Shown here: one piece after another, positions 1 to 5,783 of the stretch
Position numbering within the stretch: position 1 is the stretch's first letter
Layout of the letters: each line of letters starts with the position of its first letter
NCBI GenBank assembly: GCA_902773265.1
Contig: CACYDZ010000061.1
Location: forward strand, 1-5,865
Direction of reading: 5' to 3'
DNA from: an uncultured Ruminococcus sp.
Lineage (GTDB): Bacteria; Bacillota; Clostridia; Oscillospirales; Acutalibacteraceae
Length of the DNA: 5,865 bases
Translations under genes and position numbers: made by a program
The notes under the pieces: generated by a model
Told to the model about the DNA's origin: nothing
The model's input: the letters and a program-made list of their open reading frames with translations, nothing else
Database searches by the model: none

Positions 1-9
1 GCATTGCTT

Positions 10-39
10 ATTATATTTATGTTAGTACATATAGGACAA
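10..39 (-). promoter_or_regulatory. Candidate sigma-A type promoter for a gene beyond the window start
   Basis: Read on the minus strand, positions 15-10 give a perfect -10 hexamer TATAAT and positions 39-34 give TTGTCC, which matches four of six bases of the TTGACA -35 consensus. The spacer is 18 nt, inside the usual range. It lies just past the ftsH terminator, which is where a new minus-strand transcription unit would begin, and its start site would fall near position 3. The gene it would serve is outside the window, so the call rests on hexamers and context alone. AT-rich DNA can produce such matches by chance. Confidence 0.5.
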
Positions 40-64
40 AACCCTTTAACGAATTATTCATCAA

Positions 65-99
65 AAAAAGCTGTCTGATTTTCCATCAGACAGCTTTTT
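65..99 (-). terminator. Intrinsic (Rho-independent) terminator of ftsH
   Basis: Positions 65-79 and 85-99 are perfect reverse complements (15 bp, core GCTGTCTGAT/ATCAGACAGC) around a 5-nt loop. In the minus-strand transcript the right side of the stem runs into seven U residues (complement of A63-A69), the classic terminator form. It starts 12 nt past the ftsH stop codon. The plus-strand reading also ends in five T residues, so it could work in both directions, which would help insulate ftsH from whatever lies to the left. Confidence 0.93.
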
Positions 100-111
100 A
101 ATGGGATTGGT

Positions 112-2235
112 TTATTCTTCATCATCGTCAAGGCTGGTTTCAAAGACTTCAGGTTCAGCGGTATCAGGTTCTTCCACAAAAGTTCCGTCCATGACTTTGG
201 CAAAGGTATCGCCGTTCATTTTTTCATGTTTCATCAGATACTGTGCGGTAATATGAAGTTTATCAATATTACTGTTGAGAATTTCTTCCGTACGCCTGTA
301 AGCGTCCATAATAATGCGGTGAACTTCCCTGTCGATTTCAGCGGAGGTAGTTTCGGAGAAATCTTTGGACTGTACCATATCCCTGCCGAGAAATACTTCC
401 TGCCCGCCTGCATAATTGATAGGCCCTATCACATCACTCATACCATAACGGGTAACCATCGCTCTGGCGGTATCGGTTGCCTTTTCGATATCGTTTGACG
501 CACCTGTGGAGATATCGCCCAAGATGAGTGCCTCTGCCACACGCCCGCCAAGACTGACAACAATATCTTCTTCCATAGTCTTTTTGGACTTATAGCTTTT
601 ATCTTCGGTAGGCTGAGGCATGGTGTAACCGCCTGCCAGACCACGCGGAATAATGGAAATTTCGTGTACAGGGTCTTGTGTAGGACATTCATGGAAAGCA
701 ATCGCATGACCGGCTTCATGATAAGCGGTAAGTTTCTTTTCTCTTTCGGAAAGCACTCTGGACTTCTTTTCCGAACCGACAACCACTTTCATCATAGCGT
801 CCTGAATTTCTTTCATGGTGATAGCCTTGAGATTTTTCTTAGCCGCCTGCAAAGCCGCTTCGTTGAGTAAGTTTTCCAAATCGGCACCCGTAAAACCTGC
901 GGTAGTACCTGCGATAACTTCCAGCTTGACATCGGGTGCAAGAGGTTTATCTTTGGCATGGACTTTGAGAATTTCCTTTCTGCCCTTGATATCGGGATAG
1001 TTGACAACAACCTGTCTGTCAAAACGACCCGGACGCATTAAAGCGGGGTCAAGCACATCAGGACGGTTGGTTGCCGCAATAATGATAATGCCCTCATTGA
1101 TACCAAAGCCGTCCATTTCGACAAGCAACTGGTTAAGGGTCTGTTCACGCTCATCGTTGCCGCCGCCGACACCTGCTCCACGCTGACGACCTACCGCATC
1201 TATTTCATCAATGAAAATGATACAGGGACTGTTTTTCTTTGCCTGGTCAAAGAGGTCACGCACTCTGGACGCACCCACACCGACAAACATCTCCACAAAG
1301 TCTGAACCCGAAATGGAAAAGAATGGTACACCTGCTTCACCCGCAACCGCTCTGGCAAGCAAGGTCTTACCTGTTCCCGGAGGGCCTACCAACAAGACAC
1401 CTTTCGGTATTCTTGCTCCAAGCGTGTTGAAACGACTGCCGTCTTTGAGAAATTCGACAATTTCTTCCAGTTCTTCTTTTTCCTCGTCAGCTCCCGCAAC
1501 ATCGGCAAAAGTGGTTTTGCGTTTTTCGTCATTGAGATTTTTGATTTTCGCCTTGCCAAAGCCCATTGACTTTGTGGGGTCACCAAATCCCGACATTCTC
1601 TTCATGATGAACAGCCAGAAGACTATCATAATGACTATCAGCAACAATGTGGGGATAAAATCAAACAGCCAGCTGTTGTCTGCGGATTTGCCGTAATTGT
1701 AGACCATCGGATTATCGGGATATTTTTCGTTATAGGCATTGATGAGGTTTTTTGACTGTCCGTTGCCGACATTTCCCATCAGCATATTCCAGAATATGGA
1801 GATATCGGGCAAATCATAGGTCAGGATAGCCCCATTGGTTTCATCACCGTCTTTGGTGAGATTGCCAAGACCCTTATGTTTGGCATTCGGTTCGACATTT
1901 TTTACAGAGGTACTTTTGCCAAGACTGAAAAAACCGGAATTTTCCGTATTATTATAGACCATATGATTCTGGATTTTTGCGTCTGAACGCAGCTGCATCT
2001 GTAATTTTCCGCTGGTGAGGTCAATCTGAAAGGCTTTGACTTCCAGTCTTTCAAAGTAGCCCATAATATCGGAATAGAGATGTTTTTCTGTCGGCTGACT
2101 GTTGAACGCAAAGGCAACCATCAGAATTACCGCTATCAGTACGGCAAATATCAGCAGAAATCTGCCCATACCGTGATTAGATGAATTTCTGTTACGGTTA
2201 CTGCCGTTATTTTTGCTTTCCTTACTCAAGCACAT
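112..2235 (-). CDS. ftsH: ATP-dependent zinc metalloprotease FtsH
   Basis: Membrane-anchored AAA+ protease of 707 residues. The family forms hexamers that pull membrane and short-lived soluble proteins through a central pore and degrade them. Visible in order: a 24-residue Asn/Ser/Arg-rich cytoplasmic tail; transmembrane helix 1 at about 25-44; an extracytoplasmic domain at about 45-188; transmembrane helix 2 at about 189-211; Walker A GPPGTGKT 284-291; pore loop FVG 317-319; Walker B IIFIDEID 339-346; second region of homology 388-407 with arginines at 401, 404 and 407; zinc site HEAGH 506-510, with D582 in SNDIEKAT the likely third ligand; and an acidic tail ending DDDEE. All catalytic motifs are intact. 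It is somewhat longer than E. coli or B. subtilis FtsH (about 640 residues), mostly in the extracytoplasmic part. The ATG at 2235 has a poorly spaced ribosome binding site, and a TTG two codons later fits better. It is the last gene of the cluster and is followed by a strong terminator. Confidence 0.98.
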   Translation of the reverse strand: MCLSKESKNNGSNRNRNSSNHGMGRFLLIFAVLIAVILMVAFAFNSQPTEKHLYSDIMGYFERLEVKAFQIDLTSGKLQMQLRSDAKIQNHMVYNNTENSGFFSLGKSTSVKNVEPNAKHKGLGNLTKDGDETNGAILTYDLPDISIFWNMLMGNVGNGQSKNLINAYNEKYPDNPMVYNYGKSADNSWLFDFIPTLLLIVIMIVFWLFIMKRMSGFGDPTKSMGFGKAKIKNLNDEKRKTTFADVAGADEEKEELEEIVEFLKDGSRFNTLGARIPKGVLLVGPPGTGKTLLARAVAGEAGVPFFSISGSDFVEMFVGVGASRVRDLFDQAKKNSPCIIFIDEIDAVGRQRGAGVGGGNDEREQTLNQLLVEMDGFGINEGIIIIAATNRPDVLDPALMRPGRFDRQVVVNYPDIKGRKEILKVHAKDKPLAPDVKLEVIAGTTAGFTGADLENLLNEAALQAAKKNLKAITMKEIQDAMMKVVVGSEKKSRVLSEREKKLTAYHEAGHAIAFHECPTQDPVHEISIIPRGLAGGYTMPQPTEDKSYKSKKTMEEDIVVSLGGRVAEALILGDISTGASNDIEKATDTARAMVTRYGMSDVIGPINYAGGQEVFLGRDMVQSKDFSETTSAEIDREVHRIIMDAYRRTEEILNSNIDKLHITAQYLMKHEKMNGDTFAKVMDGTFVEEPDTAEPEVFETSLDDDEE

Positions 2236-2238
2236 TCA

Positions 2239-2243
2239 CTCCT
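2239..2243 (-). promoter_or_regulatory. Ribosome binding site of ftsH (start codon ambiguous)
   Basis: The minus strand reads AAAAGGAGTGA directly before the ATG at 2235. GGAG ends only 3 nt before that ATG, which is tight. It lies 9 nt before an in-frame TTG at 2229-2227 (codon 3), a more usual spacing. The protein may therefore begin MSKESK rather than MCLSKESK. The internal ATG at codon 23 (2169) has no ribosome binding site and would lose the N-terminal tail, so I reject it. Confidence 0.7.
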
Positions 2244-2272
2244 TTTACAAATTGGCTTTATGTTCACATGGA

Positions 2273-2296
2273 CAAAATCTGCTTACGCAGATTTTG
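2273..2296. other. Perfect 10-bp hairpin in the ftsH leader
   Basis: CAAAATCTGC (2273-2282) and GCAGATTTTG (2287-2296) are exact reverse complements around a 4-nt loop TTAC. The hairpin ends about 27 nt before the ftsH ribosome binding site, so it would fold in the 5' untranslated RNA. In the ftsH direction no long U-run follows, so it is not a typical terminator. In the plus direction it is followed by T-rich sequence, but no plus-strand gene would need terminating. It could be an mRNA-stability or leader element, or an outer module of the adjacent repeat. Confidence 0.7.
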
Positions 2297-2313
2297 ATTT
2301 GATTTTTTAGCCG

Positions 2314-2400
2314 GTTAAAGGGCGTTGCCCTTTAAAATCCCACAAGGGGCGTTGCCCCTTGACCCCACGAACGTTTTGAAAAAAGTTCGACAAAAACTTT
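2314..2400 (+). repeat. Dispersed hairpin repeat, copy A (between hpt and ftsH)
   Basis: These 87 bases match the reverse complement of 5779-5865 at 84 positions, with no gaps. Three stem-loops lie in a row. The first is a 9-bp stem TTAAAGGGC/GCCCTTTAA with loop GTT (2315-2335). The second is an 8-bp stem CAAGGGGC/GCCCCTTG with loop GTT (2343-2361). The third is GAACGTTTTGAAAAAAGTTC (2369-2388), an 8-bp stem carrying one G-A mismatch at 2373. The first two share the core GGGCGTTGCCC. There is no coding content and no transposase. It resembles the non-coding dispersed repeats (REP-like or MITE-like) found in many copies in some Clostridia, but genome copy number cannot be seen here. Confidence 0.92.
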
Positions 2401-2434
2401 TTCGGCTCACTTCGTTCGGTGCAGACATATACGG

Positions 2435-2977
2435 TTATTCTTCATTGATAACGCCAATAAAAGGTAAATTTCTATACTTTTCGGCATAGTCCATACCGTA
2501 ACCGATAACAAATTCATTATCAATTTCATAACCCCAGTACTTTACAGGAACAGCCTTTTTTCGTCTTTCGGGTTTATTGAGTAATGTGCAAAGCGATACA
2601 CTTTCTGCACCTTTGTTGAGGATATGCTTGATGATGAAATCCAGCGTAATGCCCGAATCAATGATATCTTCCACAACAAGCACATCTTTTCCGCTGACGG
2701 ATTCGGATAAATCCTTGACAATATTCACCCTTCCGCCGGACTGTGTGCCGCTGCCGTAACTCGATACCGACATGAAGTCTATACAACAAGGTACATCTAG
2801 TTTTTTCACCAAATCAGACATGAACATGAAACTGCCCTTGAGTATTCCCACAACCATCAGTTCTTTTCCCCGAAAATCATGGTTGATATGCTCTGCCAGT
2901 GTGCTGACGATTTTTTCAATCTGACTTTCGTTCAGTAAAATACGACTGAAATTTTTCGGCAAATAATTTTTTTCCAT
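2435..2977 (-). CDS. hpt: Hypoxanthine (guanine) phosphoribosyltransferase
   Basis: Cytosolic purine-salvage enzyme of 180 residues, the usual family length. It transfers the phosphoribosyl group of PRPP to hypoxanthine or guanine, giving IMP or GMP and pyrophosphate. Visible motifs are the loop-I LKGS at 46-49, the flexible-loop SSYG at 72-75, and the PRPP-binding signature VVEDIIDSGITL at 101-112 with acidic E103, D104 and D107. The base-binding region follows, including K146 in VKYWGYE and D153 in EIDNEFVIGYG. The ATG at 2977 is preceded by GGGGGA (2989-2984) with a 6-nt gap. Only 3 nt separate it from the tilS stop, so the two are surely co-transcribed and probably translationally coupled. 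In some Bacillota, such as Listeria, tilS and hprT are fused into one protein; here they are separate reading frames. Also called hprT. No terminator with a U-run is seen after it. Confidence 0.97.
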   Translation of the reverse strand: MEKNYLPKNFSRILLNESQIEKIVSTLAEHINHDFRGKELMVVGILKGSFMFMSDLVKKLDVPCCIDFMSVSSYGSGTQSGGRVNIVKDLSESVSGKDVLVVEDIIDSGITLDFIIKHILNKGAESVSLCTLLNKPERRKKAVPVKYWGYEIDNEFVIGYGMDYAEKYRNLPFIGVINEE

Positions 2978-2980
2978 TCG

Positions 2981-4366
2981 CTATCCCCCACTCCGTACAG
3001 ACCTTACAGTAATCAAAGCAATCTTTCGGGTAGTCGGCTTTACACAAGCCCTTTCCGATACGCCGAACCCGTCAATCCATAAAACTTCGCTGTCCTGTGC
3101 AACCAATAAAACACTGCTTCGCTGTTCAGACGGTATTTTCGCCTCATTGAACAGACGCTTTACGGACTTTTCCACACCTCTGTTTCTTTGCAGAAAGCGG
3201 TCTGCCGTTTTTCTTGTTCTGATAAAAATTTCAGATTGTAGTATATCACAATCCAACGCATTTTTGAATAATAAATTGTGAACGCTGATATTTTTGTCAA
3301 ATTCCTCTTTTGTAAGAAATTTAACCGTAAATTTTTGTTGATTAATCCTAAATTCGCTGTCAGTTTCGGGAAAAGGTATCAGAATTTGAGACTGCTGTAC
3401 TTTACGGTATACCCTGAGATTTCCCTGACGGACAACGGCACTGTAATTTTTCGGCAAATCCACTGTCCCACCGTTTTGGAGAACTGCCTTTTCGGTTAAA
3501 AGAATGTGCTTCTCCTCATAGGTATAGCACCCTGCCCGCTGAAACACCATAAGAATTATCTGTCGTAAAACGGTACGGTGACACTGCCGTAAATCTTCAC
3601 AACGGTACATAGTTATAGTATTCTGTTTTATGCGTGATTTATTTATGACCTGTTCTGCCGTCTGCATGACAAAATCCAGATAATTTTTTGCACTTTCACA
3701 AAGTCTGCCGACAGCCGTTTCAAAAGACGGATTGATTTCTTTGAAAACAGGCGTGACGATATTGCGGATTTTGTTGCGGTTGTAGTGATTTTGAAGATTG
3801 GTAGAATCCGTGACATAGGCAATATGATTTTCCCGACAGTATTCTTCCACCTGTGTGCGGGTGATACGGATAAGCGGACGGATAATATTGTCACGCTTTT
3901 CAGGAATACCGATAAGACCGTTCAGAGAAGTTCCCCGTACCAGATGAAACAGGACGGTTTCCACACTGTCGGACAGCGTATGTGCAGTAGCGATTTTACC
4001 GCCGCTGTGGGAAAGTTCGGCAAAAAATCCATAGCGTATGCGTCTGCCACATTCCTCACTGCTTTCACCGTTTTCCCGTGCCAGCTGTCCGACATCGACA
4101 CTCTTTACCTCGCAACGGACAGCCCTTTCCCGACAAAATTCTTCCACAACCCTCTGGTCACGCAACGCTTCTTCTCCACGCAGATTGTGGTTGATATGGG
4201 CAACAACAATCTCCAAAGCCAAATCCTCTTGTATCGTGGTCAGAAAATGCAACAGACAAAGAGAGTCCGCTCCCCCTGACACACCCACAATAATTCTGTC
4301 GCCATAATCTATCATACCGCTGTCGGTGACGGTTCGGAGAATAATATCTCTGACAGGTTCACTCAT
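2981..4366 (-). CDS. tilS: tRNA(Ile)-lysidine synthetase TilS
   Basis: Essential tRNA-modifying ligase of 461 residues. Using ATP, it joins lysine to C34 of the CAU-anticodon tRNA-Ile, so the tRNA reads AUA as isoleucine and is charged correctly. The N-terminal PP-loop ATPase domain carries SGGADS at 30-35 and HINHNLRG at 58-65. DSTN (187-190) and NKIRN (198-202) close the catalytic domain. The C-terminal TilS domain is clear at about 380-445 (RTRKTADRF, then VKRLFNEAKIP, then VLWIDGFGVSE). Length is close to B. subtilis TilS. The reading frame stays open upstream to an ATG at 4459, but that would overlap dnaB by about 100 nt; the ATG at 4366, with an AGGAGGA site 8 nt upstream, is the better start. 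It overlaps the dnaB end by 8 nt and is followed 3 nt later by hpt. Confidence 0.97.
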   Translation of the reverse strand: MSEPVRDIILRTVTDSGMIDYGDRIIVGVSGGADSLCLLHFLTTIQEDLALEIVVAHINHNLRGEEALRDQRVVEEFCRERAVRCEVKSVDVGQLARENGESSEECGRRIRYGFFAELSHSGGKIATAHTLSDSVETVLFHLVRGTSLNGLIGIPEKRDNIIRPLIRITRTQVEEYCRENHIAYVTDSTNLQNHYNRNKIRNIVTPVFKEINPSFETAVGRLCESAKNYLDFVMQTAEQVINKSRIKQNTITMYRCEDLRQCHRTVLRQIILMVFQRAGCYTYEEKHILLTEKAVLQNGGTVDLPKNYSAVVRQGNLRVYRKVQQSQILIPFPETDSEFRINQQKFTVKFLTKEEFDKNISVHNLLFKNALDCDILQSEIFIRTRKTADRFLQRNRGVEKSVKRLFNEAKIPSEQRSSVLLVAQDSEVLWIDGFGVSERACVKPTTRKIALITVRSVRSGG

Positions 4367-5723
4367 AGCGGTTATCCTCCTGAGAGGTGAAACGCATAAA
4401 CTCTCCCTGCCAGTGCAGTCTGACGGTGTTGGTTTCGCCGTGACGGTTTTTGGCAACAATACATTCTCCCCTGTTCATATCCACTTCATCTGTATCAGGA
4501 GTATTTTTGTCGTGATAATATCCCTCACGATAGAGAAACAACACAATATCCGCATCCTGTTCGATAGACCCTGAATCACGCAGGTCGGAAAGCATTGGAC
4601 GGTGTTCGGCTCTCTGTTCGCTGGCACGGGATAACTGTGACAGCAAAATAACCGGTACATGAAGTTCTTTTGCCATACTTTTCAAGGCTCTTGTATTTTC
4701 ACCGACAATCTGTACAAGATTTTCTGTCCGCAAAGTACTCCCCATAAGCTGGAGATAGTCAATCACTACCAAATCCACATCTTTCAGACGGCGTAATTTG
4801 GCTTTCATCGCAGGAACGGTCAGCATAGTCGTTTCATCAAGATACATATTGGCGTGACTTAAAATTTCTGCCGCTTCCATCAGTCTTGCCCATTCGTCAT
4901 TGTCCAGTTTTCCCGAACGCAGTTTTGTTCCCTCAATCAGTCCCTCTGTCGAAAGTAAACGGGAAACTAATTGTTCTTTGGTCATTTCCAGAGAAAAAAA
5001 AGCCACTTTCTGTTTCAGCTTTGTGGCAACATGACGGGCTATATTCAAGGCAAATGAGGTCTTTCCCATACCCGGACGAGCCGCCAGTAAAATCAGGTCA
5101 GAACGGTTCAGTCCTGTGATAACCCTGTCCAAATCCGCAATACCTGAAGATATCGGTTTCGCCTTGTCCTCATCAGGTGAATTGAGTGCATCTAATCGGG
5201 AAAGCGTCTGATAAATGACACCTTCAATATGTTCCAGACTTTTGGTGTCTGTTCCTTTGCGTATATCGTAAATTTTCTGTTCGGCATTATCCAATAACTG
5301 CTGAGAAGTATAATTTCCCTCTGTGGACTCCTCAATGATAGTCTTAGCCGCAATAATCAGCCGTCTTGTTTCATAGGTTTCCCTGACAATGTTGGCATAT
5401 TCTCTGGCATGACCGATATGGGGTGTGGTATCGGCAATCTGCATAAAATAAGCACGACCGTCACTGTCGGTAAAAGCACCGCTTTTCCGCAGTTCGTTCA
5501 GCACCGTCACTACATCCATCGCTTTTCCACGATTGTATAACGACAGTATACTTCCATAAATTAACTTATGGTCTGACAGGTAAAAGTAATCTTTGTTCGG
5601 GATAATCTCCGCTACAATATCCATACAGTCGTTATCCATCATGATAACCCCTAATACAGACTGTTCGGCTTCCATATTGTACGGCAACCTGATTTCTCCC
5701 AGCAAATCCGTATTTTCTGCCAT
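4359..5723 (-). CDS. dnaB: Replicative DNA helicase DnaB
   Basis: Hexameric 5'-3' helicase that unwinds DNA at the replication fork and recruits primase; called DnaC in Bacillus. The protein has 454 residues, normal for the family. The N-terminal domain (about 12-115, opening LPYNMEAEQSVLG) binds primase and shapes the ring. A linker (about 116-185) leads to the RecA-like ATPase domain. That domain shows Walker A ARPGMGKT 215-222, catalytic Glu246 in FSLEM, Walker B VVIDYLQLM 319-327, LLSQLSR 360-366 with sensor Gln363, SDLRDSGSIEQDAD 379-392, and the arginine-finger region KNRHGETN 425-432. No intein or insertion interrupts it. The ATG at 5723 has AGAGGA (5738-5733) 9 nt upstream. In many Bacillota rplI sits directly upstream; here only a 142-nt leader with a repeat is visible before the window ends. 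Confidence 0.98.
   Translation of the reverse strand: MAENTDLLGEIRLPYNMEAEQSVLGVIMMDNDCMDIVAEIIPNKDYFYLSDHKLIYGSILSLYNRGKAMDVVTVLNELRKSGAFTDSDGRAYFMQIADTTPHIGHAREYANIVRETYETRRLIIAAKTIIEESTEGNYTSQQLLDNAEQKIYDIRKGTDTKSLEHIEGVIYQTLSRLDALNSPDEDKAKPISSGIADLDRVITGLNRSDLILLAARPGMGKTSFALNIARHVATKLKQKVAFFSLEMTKEQLVSRLLSTEGLIEGTKLRSGKLDNDEWARLMEAAEILSHANMYLDETTMLTVPAMKAKLRRLKDVDLVVIDYLQLMGSTLRTENLVQIVGENTRALKSMAKELHVPVILLSQLSRASEQRAEHRPMLSDLRDSGSIEQDADIVLFLYREGYYHDKNTPDTDEVDMNRGECIVAKNRHGETNTVRLHWQGEFMRFTSQEDNRYE
4375..4381 (-). promoter_or_regulatory. Strong ribosome binding site that fixes the tilS start
   Basis: The minus strand reads AGGAGGA, a near-perfect Shine-Dalgarno sequence, 8 nt before the ATG at 4366. 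It lies inside the last codons of dnaB (Gln-Glu-Asp-Asn-Arg-Tyr-Glu-stop). This decides the tilS start in favour of MSEPVRD and against the upstream in-frame ATG at 4459. It also shows that ribosomes finishing dnaB stop on top of the tilS start. Confidence 0.9.
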
Positions 5724-5758
5724 CTTCCCACTTCCTCTCTGTTCGGAATGATTATCCG

Positions 5759-5783
5759 ACTTTCAGCGGTGACAACTGAAAGT
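5759..5783. other. Hairpin between repeat copy B and dnaB
   Basis: ACTTTCAG (5759-5766) and CTGAAAGT (5776-5783) are exact reverse complements of 8 bp around a 9-nt loop. The structure lies 36 nt before the dnaB start and shares its last five bases with the end of repeat copy B. In the dnaB direction it is followed by GATAAT (5756-5751), a possible -10 hexamer without a good -35 partner. It may be a leader hairpin, an operator-like palindrome, or the edge of the repeat. It is not a terminator because no U-run follows. Confidence 0.55.

Noticed and set aside
1211..1696. 161-residue plus-strand open frame inside ftsH
   Set aside because: Antisense shadow of the conserved ftsH ATPase region. 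No ribosome binding site context, low-complexity Ser/Pro-rich translation, and no recognisable family.
2240..2300. Promoter for ftsH, for example CATAAA near 2253-2258
   Set aside because: The -10 match is only four of six and no acceptable -35 lies at 16-18 nt, so I do not call it.
2314..2361. Repeat hairpins as intrinsic terminators of hpt
   Set aside because: Strong GC-rich stems exist, but in the hpt direction no U-run directly follows either stem. Read-through into ftsH remains possible.
2236..2434. CtsR or CIRCE heat-shock operator upstream of ftsH
   Set aside because: GGTCAA occurs once within the repeat but not as the tandem GGTCAAA heptads of CtsR, and no GAGTGCTAA-type CIRCE arms are present.
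3785..4279. 164-residue plus-strand open frame inside tilS
   Set aside because: Antisense to the conserved PP-loop domain of tilS. The translation looks like no known protein, and tilS accounts fully for the region.
4367..4459. 31-codon N-terminal extension of tilS to the ATG at 4459
   Set aside because: It lies wholly within dnaB and does not resemble the TilS start. The internal ATG at 4366 has a near-perfect ribosome binding site at 8 nt.
4359..5723. Intein or insertion in dnaB, a common intein host
   Set aside because: The protein has normal length, with Walker A, FSLEM, Walker B and the arginine-finger region at usual spacing, so it is uninterrupted.
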